NCBI RefSeq assembly: GCF_050859025.1
Contig: NZ_CP138200.1
Location: 3,968,001-4,032,000, forward strand
DNA: 64,000 nt
Source: Wukongibacter sp050859025
GTDB taxonomy: Bacteria; Bacillota; Clostridia; Peptostreptococcales; Caminicellaceae
Direction: 5' to 3'
How positions within the stretch are numbered: the stretch's first letter is position 1; each line of letters begins with the position of its first letter. The position numbers and the translations under genes were made by a program. The notes beneath the pieces were generated by a model. It saw only the letters and a list, made by a program, of their open reading frames with translations. It did not search any database and was not told the DNA's origin. Below, piece after piece: positions 42,188-50,767 of the stretch.

Positions 42188-43420
42188 CTATTTAAATCCT
42201 ATATCTGTATTTTCTTCATAATATAATTCAAATTCTTCATTTAGATCTTCAACTGCTCTTTTATATCCCATTGAATTTAAGAAGGATTGTCTATATTTTT
42301 GAAGACCTACTTTACTTTTTTCATTATTTATTACTTCAATGATCTTTTCTCTTAACTTATTTACTTCTAATTTTTTATCTGGATAAACTATACCACAATC
42401 ACGTTCTTCAATAATTTTTCCATTGCTATATTGTTCAGCCGAAAGAGGACATATAATCAATGGTGTCATATATAGAATAGAATCACTGATGCTATTAAAG
42501 CCACCATGAGAAATAAACAACACAGACTTTTTTAATACATCTCTATATTCTTGTAAATTCAGATTCTCATAAACCTTCACATTATCTACTAAATTTTTGG
42601 AATTAACTTTATTGTTTTTGTTACCTCCAAAGGAAACAACCACATTGTAGCCTAGATCCTTAGCTGCTTCTATACAGATATCCCAATATGTATCACTAAA
42701 TGCAATTGTTCCTAAGCTTATAAATATAGTATCCTTTTTATCTGGCAAATCACTATCTTCAACATGTGCTGGGCCAATAAATCTTACATTTTTAGGATAC
42801 AAATCCCCGCCCGGTTGAAACTCCCTTGAAGTCGTAACAATAGAGAATTTTCCTTTATGATTCATTATATCCTGAGGGCCATCTGCCACTTTACCATACC
42901 TTTTTTCAATACGTTTTTTTATAGCACTAAATTTAAAATAGTATGGGAAGTGTAATATTGCACTTTTTATTAGACTCATAGCAAATGCTGGAGAATTTTT
43001 TAAAGCAACTGAATCACCAATAAATGATGAGAAAAAGAAGGCCATAGGAATCTTATTCACACGAGCAGCAATCTTTCCCCATATAGCCAGTGTGTCACAT
43101 ATAATTAAATCAGGTCTTTCATTTCTAACTTCCTCCATAATAAAAGGCAATACTTTTTCAGTTAGCGTATAAAAAACGTAGAAAAAGGCTAAGAATTTAT
43201 CATGAAGACCGCTATCCGCAGCTAATTCATTATAATAGTCATAAAAACTATCTGGATATTTTCTAAGTTCAATATTTTCTATGTCTTTAAACTTTGGAAA
43301 ATATCTCTCAAATGTGTAATATATCAGCTTTACCTCTTTCTTTGACAGCTCTTTACATAGATTAATCTGAGGATTAACATGTCCTGAAACTGGGAAGTTT
43401 ATAAATATAATCTTCTTCAA
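42188..43420 (-). CDS. Family-1 glycosyltransferase (MGT/UGT type)
   Basis: 410 residues in the GT-B fold. NFPVSGHVNPQINLCKELSKK at the N-terminus is the acceptor domain. The donor-site motif is LFISHGGFNSISDSILYMTPLIICPLSAEQYSNGKIIEERDCG near residues 315-355, the macrolide-glycosyltransferase type that uses NDP-sugars on small lipophilic acceptors. The TTG start overlaps the stop of RmlA (TTGA), coupling them. Acceptor is probably the lipid or polyketide product of this cluster; donor probably the dTDP-sugar made by RmlA/RmlB. Confidence 0.9.
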   Translation of the reverse strand: MKKIIFINFPVSGHVNPQINLCKELSKKEVKLIYYTFERYFPKFKDIENIELRKYPDSFYDYYNELAADSGLHDKFLAFFYVFYTLTEKVLPFIMEEVRNERPDLIICDTLAIWGKIAARVNKIPMAFFFSSFIGDSVALKNSPAFAMSLIKSAILHFPYYFKFSAIKKRIEKRYGKVADGPQDIMNHKGKFSIVTTSREFQPGGDLYPKNVRFIGPAHVEDSDLPDKKDTIFISLGTIAFSDTYWDICIEAAKDLGYNVVVSFGGNKNNKVNSKNLVDNVKVYENLNLQEYRDVLKKSVLFISHGGFNSISDSILYMTPLIICPLSAEQYSNGKIIEERDCGIVYPDKKLEVNKLREKIIEVINNEKSKVGLQKYRQSFLNSMGYKRAVEDLNEEFELYYEENTDIGFK

Positions 43421-44187
43421 CCAATCTTCCCTCCTTCAAATTCTACCTCGTCTCTCTGCATAGCTTTATCTTCTAATTCCTTCATTAAGACAGTCGCTTG
43501 ATAAAGTTGCTCGAAGGTCCCTGCATCAGTCCACTTTGAGTTGAGTATTCCATAGGTGAGCTTCCCTTCCTTCGCATAAGTATGTAATACATCGGTAGTT
43601 TCATATTCGTTTCTAGTGCTCTTCTTTAACTTCTTAAGTAATGAAAAAACCTCAGGCTGACAAATCCATAAACCCGTATTAACATAATTTGAAAACGGAT
43701 TATCAGGCTTTTCAACCAATTTGGTAATTCTTTTCCCCTCAAACTCAACAACACCATATTTTTTAGGGTCATCTACCTTGGCGATTAGAATCTTTGCTTT
43801 AAATTCCTTTTTCTCATCTTCAAAATCATCAACAAATCTTTTTATATTTTCACAAACGATATTATCTCCAAGGATTACCATAAAGTCTTCGTCTTTTACA
43901 AATTCCTCCGCACATAATAATGCTGCTCCTGTACCATCATTTCCTTCTTGAATTTCATAATGGAGTTCTACTCCCAGCTCTGAACCAGTTCGCAGAAGTC
44001 TATAAAAATGACCTAAATATTCTCCAGATGTTACTATAAGAATCTCTGTTATACCTAATTTTCTAAATGTCTCAATAGGATAATAAATCATTGGTTTTTT
44101 ATAAACAGGTAATAAATGTTTATTCGTAACTAGGGTTAAAGGATGCAATCTTGTCCCATTTCCTCCTGCTAAAATGACACCTCGCAT
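43417..44187 (-). CDS. rmlA: Glucose-1-phosphate thymidylyltransferase (RmlA-like)
   Basis: 256 residues. The nucleotide-binding motif GVILAGGNGTRLHPLTLVTNKHLLPVYKKPMIYYPIETF, ILGDNI and VEKPDNP with VNTGLWI are in family order. It is slightly shorter than the usual ~290-residue RmlA, as in the short RmlA2-like group. It activates glucose-1-phosphate as dTDP-glucose. GAGGTG precedes the ATG. It overlaps the glycosyltransferase gene by four bases and follows RmlB by 21 bases; these form a sugar operon. Confidence 0.9.
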   Translation of the reverse strand: MRGVILAGGNGTRLHPLTLVTNKHLLPVYKKPMIYYPIETFRKLGITEILIVTSGEYLGHFYRLLRTGSELGVELHYEIQEGNDGTGAALLCAEEFVKDEDFMVILGDNIVCENIKRFVDDFEDEKKEFKAKILIAKVDDPKKYGVVEFEGKRITKLVEKPDNPFSNYVNTGLWICQPEVFSLLKKLKKSTRNEYETTDVLHTYAKEGKLTYGILNSKWTDAGTFEQLYQATVLMKELEDKAMQRDEVEFEGGKIG

Positions 44188-44207
44188 TTAGAACACCTCA
44201 CTCAAAT

Positions 44208-45230
44208 TTATTTTATACTCTCCTCTTTTTCTCCCCAGAAGCCCTTTACATATCTATTGTCTAGTTTTTCTTTTAATTTTTTCCAATACACCGAATTATC
44301 AGAATACCAGTCTACTGTCTTTTTAAGACCTGTTTTAAGATCATATTGTGCTTTCCATCCAGTGCCTTCTAATTTAGATGTATCAAGACTATATCGAAAG
44401 TCATGACCAGGTCTATCGGCAACATATTTAATATAAGAAGAATCTTTTCCAACCAACTCTACTATCATGTTTGTTAATTCAAGATTAGTATACTCTTCAC
44501 TAGCTCCTACATTATAAACCTCACCATTTTCACCATTGTTTATTAGGTGATAAATAGCACTGCAATGGTCCTCCACAAATAACCAATCCCTAATCTGACT
44601 TCCTTCACCGTAAAGAGGAACCTGCAAGTCTTCAAATAAATTGGTGATAAAAAGAGGTATTACCTTTTCAGGATATGCCCACGGACCATAGTTGTTTGAT
44701 GCCCTTGTAATAATAATAGGTAAGTCATAAGTAGCAAAATAACTATATGCTAGTCTTTCTCCACCAGCCTTTGAAGCAGAATAAGGATTACGAGGCTTTA
44801 ATTCAGAAGTCTCGGTGAAGCTTCCCTCTAATATCTGACCATATACCTCGTCTGTTGAAATCTGTATAAATCGTTTTATTGAAGCCTTGTTCTTTAATAC
44901 ATTTTCCAGGAGAACATGAACACCGAGAACATCAGTCTTTAGAAAGGATTGTTGATCCTTTATTGAACGGTCAACTGCAACTTCAGCAGCAAAATTAACT
45001 ATAACATTTACATCCTTCATAGCTTGCTTAACGACAGCATCATCGCAGATATCTCCATGAATGAATTCAAAATCATCCCGTTCTATAAAGTCTTGTAGGT
45101 TGTCCATATTTCCTGAATATGTAAGCTTATCTAAAACCCGTACTCTAATATTTTCTTCATGCTCATAGAGGTAACGGACAAAATTAGCTCCTATAAAACC
45201 TGCACCGCCAGTAATTAGATATTGTCTCAT
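44208..45230 (-). CDS. rmlB: dTDP-glucose 4,6-dehydratase
   Basis: 340 residues from ATG at 45230, which has AGGAGG six bases upstream (an ATG six bases earlier touches the ribosome site). TGGAGFIGANFVRYL binds NAD; STDEVYGQI and YSASKAGGERLAYSYFATY (YxxxK) are catalytic; the RASNNYGPWAYPEKVIPLFI motif follows. It makes dTDP-4-keto-6-deoxyglucose. Together with RmlA and the epimerase at 39335 it gives a dTDP-deoxysugar; RmlC and RmlD are not seen, so the final sugar is not simply rhamnose. Confidence 0.93.
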   Translation of the reverse strand: MRQYLITGGAGFIGANFVRYLYEHEENIRVRVLDKLTYSGNMDNLQDFIERDDFEFIHGDICDDAVVKQAMKDVNVIVNFAAEVAVDRSIKDQQSFLKTDVLGVHVLLENVLKNKASIKRFIQISTDEVYGQILEGSFTETSELKPRNPYSASKAGGERLAYSYFATYDLPIIITRASNNYGPWAYPEKVIPLFITNLFEDLQVPLYGEGSQIRDWLFVEDHCSAIYHLINNGENGEVYNVGASEEYTNLELTNMIVELVGKDSSYIKYVADRPGHDFRYSLDTSKLEGTGWKAQYDLKTGLKKTVDWYSDNSVYWKKLKEKLDNRYVKGFWGEKEESIK

Positions 45231-45248
45231 TTTCATCCTCCTTCCACA

Positions 45249-46469
45249 CTAATATTTCTTATAAACTATCGTTGCATTGTGTCCCCCAAAACCAAAGGAG
45301 TTCGACAGAGCTGCACGAATATTCATTTCTCTTGCTTGATTTGGGATATAGTCAAGATCCAACTCTGGATCAGGATCAGAATAGTTGATGGTTGGTGTAA
45401 CCATCTTATTATAAATACTTAATACTGTTATGATACCTTCGATTGCACCTGCAGCACCAAGGGTGTGTCCATGCATTGATTTTGATGAAGAGATACCTAT
45501 CTCATTTGCTCTTTCACCAAAACATTTTTTTATAGCTAGAGTTTCATATTTATCATTTAAATAGGTTGATGTCCCGTGGGCATTTATATAGTCGATTTCA
45601 TCATGATCTACTTTGGCATCAGCTAATGCCATCATCATTGTCTTTGCCATTCCAATTCCGTTTTCTTTCGGAGCAGTAATATCTGTGGATTCGCTAGTAA
45701 TTGCATATCCAGCTATCTCTCCATATATAGTTGCATTTCTCTCTCTAGCTATTTTTTCTGATTCTAATACTATTATTCCAGCTCCTTCGCCCATTACAAA
45801 CCCATCACGGGAGCTAGTAAAGGGACGGCTGGCTGATTCTGGTGAGTCGTTTCTTGCAGACATTGCCATTATTTGATTAAATCCTCTTATATACTCAGGA
45901 TCAACATGGGAATCGACTCCACCTACAATAACGATATCTGCAATATTAGATTTTATCATTTGATGTCCTAGACCAATAGCATATGCAGAAGAGGCACAGG
46001 CTGTAGAAACATTAAAATTTGGCCCTTCCAATCCATAATGGAGTGAAATCCAAGCACTTGGAGCATTAGGCATTGATTTAACAACGATATGAGAATCAGA
46101 CTGATTCCGTTCTACATCGTTATAGGAAGTTGTTATTACACCCATGATAACGGCTATTCGTGTTTTATCATACTTATCAAAATCTATGCCACTATTCTTA
46201 ATCGCTTCATTAGCTGCAACCAATGCCATTCTAGTAGTTCTAGTCATACGTTTTCTATCTCTTCGTGAAATCTCTTTCTTAGCAACCTCTTCAATTTCTT
46301 CACTGATCTGTGCAGCAATCTGTGTTTCTAAATTTTCCGGATCAAATAAAGATATTTTACTAACTCCCGAACGACCTTCCAAAAGACTTTTCCAAGTTGT
46401 ATCTAAATCTAAACCAAGAGAAGTTACCATTCCCATACCAGTGATAACAGTTCTATTCTCTTTATTCAT
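45249..46469 (-). CDS. FabF-type beta-ketoacyl-ACP synthase
   Basis: 406 residues. The Cys-His-His triad is intact: STACASSAYAIGLG (Cys158), NAHGTSTYLNDKYE (His298) and SMHGHTLGAAGAIEG (His335, with Lys330 before it). It should carry out decarboxylative Claisen condensation on ACP-bound chains. The first gene of a sub-operon with RmlB-RmlA-glycosyltransferase, and it is preceded by 570 bases that hold the shared motif, a hairpin and an iorA remnant. It is not next to other fab genes, which argues for a pathway-specific enzyme. GGGGGT precedes the ATG. Confidence 0.93.
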   Translation of the reverse strand: MNKENRTVITGMGMVTSLGLDLDTTWKSLLEGRSGVSKISLFDPENLETQIAAQISEEIEEVAKKEISRRDRKRMTRTTRMALVAANEAIKNSGIDFDKYDKTRIAVIMGVITTSYNDVERNQSDSHIVVKSMPNAPSAWISLHYGLEGPNFNVSTACASSAYAIGLGHQMIKSNIADIVIVGGVDSHVDPEYIRGFNQIMAMSARNDSPESASRPFTSSRDGFVMGEGAGIIVLESEKIARERNATIYGEIAGYAITSESTDITAPKENGIGMAKTMMMALADAKVDHDEIDYINAHGTSTYLNDKYETLAIKKCFGERANEIGISSSKSMHGHTLGAAGAIEGIITVLSIYNKMVTPTINYSDPDPELDLDYIPNQAREMNIRAALSNSFGFGGHNATIVYKKY

Positions 46470-46527
46470 GAACTTATACCCCCTTACTTTAGCTATTGAT
46501 TCCTATTTAAAGTGATGCCACTCTAAG

Positions 46528-46582
46528 GATTAATAAATTTAACTGAAGGAAATAGAAGCTTTCATTATTTCGGTTAAATTTA
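46528..46582 (-). other. Long hairpin in the ketosynthase leader
   Basis: AATAAATTTAAC pairs perfectly with GTTAAATTTATT; inside, GAAATA pairs with TATTTC. It lies between the shared motif at 46591 and the start codon at 46469, so it would be in the 5' untranslated RNA. No T-tract follows. It matches no riboswitch I know. Confidence 0.55.
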
Positions 46583-46590
46583 TTTTAAGT

Positions 46591-46609
46591 TTTAATATAG
46601 CATTACTAT
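46591..46609 (-). promoter_or_regulatory. Shared cluster motif, copy 2
   Basis: On the minus strand ATAGTAATGCTATATTAAA continuing AACTTAA, which is also shared with copy 3 at 58383. It is about 120 bases before the ketosynthase start codon. Confidence 0.5.
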
Positions 46610-46705
46610 CTTAGAGTTTATCTTTCTTCTTCCCATTCTAATTATCAGTCTAACTATGGTCATATCCTGCTTCAACGACCTTTAGATTTACTTCAAGTAA
46701 TCTAT

Positions 46706-46946
46706 CTATAAAGCTCCAAGAACATAACACCTGATATCTCCTGTAACTACCAGCTCTAATTTATTCAGAACATAGAACATTCCTCTCTGGGGATATTCTG
46801 GGCACACTAGGAGGGTCTTATAGGAGAATTTACATCTACATCATTTATTTTTGGGACAGTTTTGTTAAATATCTTTTCTTTAATTAGTAAAAAACTATAT
46901 TCTCCTACTATAGGAAGTAGGTCTTTTCCCAAAGCTTTAATGCCCA
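46706..46946 (-). pseudogene. Indolepyruvate ferredoxin oxidoreductase alpha (iorA) remnant
   Basis: The minus strand reads IKALGKDLLPIVGEYSFLLI ... DVDVNSPIRP, then after a one-base shift LVCPEYPQRGMFYVLNKLELVVTGDIRCYVLGAL and a stop at 46706. Functional IorA has LCPGCPHRGxFYVL..VVTGDIGCYTLGALPP at this place. The cluster-binding Cys and His of that motif are changed to Tyr and Gln, and a frameshift and stop break the frame. Only ~80 of ~600 residues remain. It lies between the hydroxyacyl dehydrogenase and the ketosynthase gene. Confidence 0.8.
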
Positions 46947-47043
46947 TTTTTCTATTTGATTTTCAAAGAAAGGCTCAGATTTTCAATTATATATAGTTTT
47001 TACTTCCTTCACAAAGTCTTTAAATGTAAATTGAAGAAAGTCG

Positions 47044-48186
47044 TTAGTTATTGAAAATACATAAATCCAATGGCTTATAAAGTTTGTCCTTTAGCCTACC
47101 ATAACTGTGTAAAAGACTATTTTCAACACTTCTATGCCCAATACTTTTTAACATACTGATTGGATCATCTGATAATCCTAAAACTTCCTTAATTCCTTCA
47201 TTTATGCTATCTTTATCAACATATTGGTTATGCACTAAAAACGCTAACTCATTTATAAGAAGACTTTGCATCATCAGTATAATATTTTGCTTATAATCAT
47301 GTAACTCTGCTGCATTGAGTTTTTTTAGTTCTTTAGGATACTCCCAACTATAGTCAATAAATCCTCTATTGCCAGGCCCTCCACCATACCCCTCCCTTAA
47401 TAATTCTTTTCCTTTTTCGTAGAATGGAGTATATAGTTTCCTATAACGATCATCAATAAAATTTTCTACACTTTCTAAAATAAGAGATATACCAGTAGAA
47501 TCAATAATTTCAAATAACCCAAAGGTCAAAATACTTTTCTTTAATACCTTATCAATTTCTTCTACTGTTAAATAATTCTCTTCGTATATCTGATAAATGT
47601 GAGTTATCATAGTTAAAAGTATCTTATTCAAAATCATATTTGCTTCTTCTTTTAATTCAATAGGTCTCTTATCGATACCTGATAAAATATCTCTAACTTC
47701 TTTAACATGAATTCCTTCTGTAAATCGAGTTTTGTTTATTTCAACAGCTTTTGTGAGCTTAACAGGAAAAAAGAAATGTATACCCAAGCATCTATCCTTT
47801 TTAATACATTTTTCAAAAATATGCTCCAAGGGTATTGATGAGGTATTTGTAGCTAGAATACACTCTGCTTTTACAATTGCCTCAAGTCTCCTAAACATAT
47901 CCTTCTTTAGTTCTTTATCTTCATAAATGGATTCAATTACAATATCACAGTCTTTTAAAGCAGATAAATCATTTGATATAGTATAAGATTGCTTTTTTTC
48001 TTCATATCTACTATCAGTTAAGTAACCACGCTTTAACATTTTTCTAAGTTGTTTTTCGACTGAAGCTGTTACTCCCTCAATATCCTCAAATTTTCTGCAT
48101 ATCAAAACAAGCTCATAATCATACTGAAAAAAATGATTGAATATCTCTCTTCCCATTTTTCCTTTACCAATAATTCCAATTTCCAT
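47044..48186 (-). CDS. 3-Hydroxyacyl-CoA dehydrogenase family protein
   Basis: 380 residues. The NAD-binding fold starts IGIIGKGKMGREI. Catalytic residues are the His in GIHFFFPVKLTKAVEI (His137) with Glu149, Ser/Asn in LATNTSSIPL, and IVIESIYED. A C-terminal helical domain is present (EEIDKVLKKSILTFGLFEIIDSTGISL), followed by a second such repeat, as in longer bacterial members. It interconverts 3-hydroxy- and 3-ketoacyl thioesters. With the ketosynthase and hydratases it could form a reductive chain-building set on ACP or CoA thioesters. GGGAG precedes the ATG. Confidence 0.9.
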   Translation of the reverse strand: MEIGIIGKGKMGREIFNHFFQYDYELVLICRKFEDIEGVTASVEKQLRKMLKRGYLTDSRYEEKKQSYTISNDLSALKDCDIVIESIYEDKELKKDMFRRLEAIVKAECILATNTSSIPLEHIFEKCIKKDRCLGIHFFFPVKLTKAVEINKTRFTEGIHVKEVRDILSGIDKRPIELKEEANMILNKILLTMITHIYQIYEENYLTVEEIDKVLKKSILTFGLFEIIDSTGISLILESVENFIDDRYRKLYTPFYEKGKELLREGYGGGPGNRGFIDYSWEYPKELKKLNAAELHDYKQNIILMMQSLLINELAFLVHNQYVDKDSINEGIKEVLGLSDDPISMLKSIGHRSVENSLLHSYGRLKDKLYKPLDLCIFNN

Positions 48187-48209
48187 AATAAACTCCCTTT
48201 CTAAGAATT

Positions 48210-49604
48210 TTACATTCCCATTGGGTTTCCATATATAGAATAAAATCTTTCAGTCGATTTCCCACTAGTCTTATAAAGCTCTGAAACCTGCCTATAAAAC
48301 TCTCTTTCCGGAAGCTTTGTTTTTAAAACAGCATTCGTAAGATTATAGTAATCGTAATCCTTTATTACAATTTGTTCCTTTAACTCTTCCCACTGCTCTG
48401 TTCCAGGGAATGGTGTTAATATCGTAAAGCCTGAATGGAAAATAGGATTTTTCTCAACAAAATGACCTAGCTGTTCAAAATCTTTCTCCTCAAAATTTGG
48501 ATGAACTATATAGTTTCCATTGACATACATACCAGCCTCGTTTAAAATCTTTAATGCCTTTTCGGTTGTTTCAATAGTATTTGATTTACCGTATTTTTCA
48601 AGTTCCTCGTCACTTGTTCCTTCAAGACCGCAGATTACTACCTTTAGTCCTGCTTTAGCACCAAGCTCCATAAGCTCAGGATGCTTCAATACTGTATCAG
48701 TCCTTACATCAGCCACGTAATAATGATGATTTAGCCCTTCTTCGATAATTCTATTAAAAAGCTTTTTAGTTCTTACAGGATCACCTAAGGTATGGGCATC
48801 ACAAAACCTTATTACTGGATATTGATCCATTGTTTTTAGCTCCTTAATTATGCCCTCTACATCTCGTTGAAAATATCGCCCATCAGTCATTTTCCATAAA
48901 AAACAAAAGTTACACTTATGAGTACAACCTTGAGCAGTACTTAAATATTGGATCTTTTTATTTAGACGTGGAATTGTATAATTATATTTATCTGTTAATG
49001 CCCTATTGGGTAGAGTATCGTTAATATAATATTTTTCATTAAATTCTTTATAGTTAATCTCTCTTAATGGCTTAGTATAAAAAAGACTATTTCCTCTATT
49101 TAAAGCTAATCCAGGATTTTTTGTATAATCAGCATTTTTACCATTATTCTTGTATTCTTGAACTATATAGTAAAAGCTGTGTTTTCCTAATCCAATTGAT
49201 ATTATGTCTGCTTTTGATCCAATAAAGTCTTCGGGACATGACGTGGGGTGAATTCCTCCTACTGTAGTCAGAATCCTATTATCCATTTTTTTAACAGTTT
49301 CCAATAACCTAAGTACAGAATTATACTGTGCAGTTAAAACCGTAAAGCATACCATATCGGGTTTAAAGTTTTCAATTTCTTTAACTAAACCCTCAATATC
49401 ATCATAATTTGGATTCATATCATGTTCGGCTTTTTGATCAAGAATAGTAACATTCTCATCTGGAATCATCCCTGCAAACTCATTTAATGCTAAAGGAGGT
49501 CCTACTAGTACTCTTTTTGAAATCGCCCTTTTCCCTTCCTCATCAGCAAACTCAAACATTCTAAACTTTCTTGGAATCTGAGGATTTACAAGTAATATAT
49601 TCAT
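48210..49604 (-). CDS. Cobalamin-binding radical SAM enzyme
   Basis: 464 residues. The N-terminal B12-binding domain shows PDMVCFTVLTAQYNSVLRLLETVKK and TVGGIHPTSCPEDF (~75-130). The radical SAM cluster is CTHKCNFCFLWK with Cys227, Cys231, Cys234. Class B enzymes of this form methylate unactivated carbons or carry out ring changes in natural-product pathways. The DxHxxG cobalamin-ligand motif is not obvious, so cobalamin may bind without a protein His. It lies between the KAS III-like and hydroxyacyl dehydrogenase genes. GAGGAG precedes the ATG. Confidence 0.9.
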   Translation of the reverse strand: MNILLVNPQIPRKFRMFEFADEEGKRAISKRVLVGPPLALNEFAGMIPDENVTILDQKAEHDMNPNYDDIEGLVKEIENFKPDMVCFTVLTAQYNSVLRLLETVKKMDNRILTTVGGIHPTSCPEDFIGSKADIISIGLGKHSFYYIVQEYKNNGKNADYTKNPGLALNRGNSLFYTKPLREINYKEFNEKYYINDTLPNRALTDKYNYTIPRLNKKIQYLSTAQGCTHKCNFCFLWKMTDGRYFQRDVEGIIKELKTMDQYPVIRFCDAHTLGDPVRTKKLFNRIIEEGLNHHYYVADVRTDTVLKHPELMELGAKAGLKVVICGLEGTSDEELEKYGKSNTIETTEKALKILNEAGMYVNGNYIVHPNFEEKDFEQLGHFVEKNPIFHSGFTILTPFPGTEQWEELKEQIVIKDYDYYNLTNAVLKTKLPEREFYRQVSELYKTSGKSTERFYSIYGNPMGM

Positions 49605-49634
49605 TTTTCTTCTCCTCGCTTGATAGGTTTAATA

Positions 49635-50750
49635 TTATTCAACATATCTTAGAGTGAACCCAGCTTGCATAAACTTACTTACTTCCATTACAAAGCTAAG
49701 CACTAAATCTCCATCTTTAAATTCAGTGCTCTTTAATAATGTATCAATTGAAACAAGTGCTGCTGGTGGTCCTGTATAACCGATATCCTTTATTGCACTA
49801 TAAAATGTATTTATATCAATATTTAAATCAGTACATTCTTGCATTATATGCTCACATACTGCCCTCGATGGCATATTAACAACAAAACGCTTTAATGAAG
49901 CAAGGTCAATCTTCTTAGTATCTAGCATTCTTTTTAATGCATTATAAAAGATTGTCTTATCATTATCATCAAAGGCAAAGTCACGCATTTTGTTTAAGTA
50001 AATCTGTCTTATATGGTGAGCACCATTTTCATAGTCGATCAAGGGGTTATTATAATGATATGGATGACTGTTACCCATTGCTGATTCTTTTTTTCCACCA
50101 GCAGATTCAACATAGGTGTTTTCTAGGAAAAATCCATTTTCCTTATCGTCAACAGCTGATAAAATAAATGCACCTGCACCATCACACAAATACCAGCGTA
50201 GAAAAATGTCTTCCTTTGTAACCTTTTCTTGGTTATAGAATTCCGGGATAAAGCACGAGCTTGCTATATTAGAAGAAACTACTAGAGCATTTTTGTATTC
50301 TCCAGATTTTAAAAGTGAATGTGCTAACTTTATAGCTTTATAAACCGATGTGCAGTTTGAATGGATATGGAATTCACCACATATTTCAATACCTAATTCC
50401 TCTTGTATTCTAGTTGATATAGGCGGCATTTGGTGTGAATAAGCACCTCCAAAAATTAAAAGATCAATATCTGCTGCCTCAATGCCTGCATCTTCTAGGG
50501 CTAGGTTAGCTGCTTTTACAGCTAAGCTTAAATAATCTTCATCAAATGTTCTTGTTTTATTATTGAATGCATAGTGACAGTACTCTATTCCGAGCATTTC
50601 ACTCATCATAGGTTGAATTCTATCAATCCATTTCTGAATCTTTTTAGGAGCATTGGTAAATTTCCCAAGATAATCATTAATATCTTCAAATTTTATGGGC
50701 TCGCCAGGAAGATACGAACTCGTTCCAGTCAACTTAACATTTTTCTCCAT
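49635..50750 (-). CDS. KAS III-like thiolase-fold protein lacking His and Asn
   Basis: 371 residues from ATG at 50750, which follows GGGAGG. The fold is that of FabH: TGTSSYLPGEPI, LAVKAANLALEDAGIEAADIDLLIFGG and GAGAFILSAVDD. The nucleophilic Cys is kept (HIHSNCTSVYKAI, Cys133). In FabH the His lies in HQANxR and the Asn in GNTSAAS; here these read NMPSRAV (Asn292) and GYTGPPA (Tyr325). Loss of both argues against decarboxylative condensation and for acyl transfer or another role, as in KAS III-like acyltransferases. HMG-CoA synthase is less likely. Confidence 0.85.
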   Translation of the reverse strand: MEKNVKLTGTSSYLPGEPIKFEDINDYLGKFTNAPKKIQKWIDRIQPMMSEMLGIEYCHYAFNNKTRTFDEDYLSLAVKAANLALEDAGIEAADIDLLIFGGAYSHQMPPISTRIQEELGIEICGEFHIHSNCTSVYKAIKLAHSLLKSGEYKNALVVSSNIASSCFIPEFYNQEKVTKEDIFLRWYLCDGAGAFILSAVDDKENGFFLENTYVESAGGKKESAMGNSHPYHYNNPLIDYENGAHHIRQIYLNKMRDFAFDDNDKTIFYNALKRMLDTKKIDLASLKRFVVNMPSRAVCEHIMQECTDLNIDINTFYSAIKDIGYTGPPAALVSIDTLLKSTEFKDGDLVLSFVMEVSKFMQAGFTLRYVE

Positions 50751-50767
50751 AGTTCTAATTCCTCCCA

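Noticed and set aside
42160..42203. Another repeat family 2 copy at the end of the glycosyltransferase gene
   Set aside because: ATTTATACAT and TTTAAATCCTAT recall the element, but the match is weak in AT-rich DNA and overlaps coding sequence.
49635..50750. HMG-CoA synthase of a beta-branching cassette
   Set aside because: The Cys context (SNCTS) and the overall FabH-like start do not match the HMG-CoA synthase family closely, and its conserved His region was not seen.
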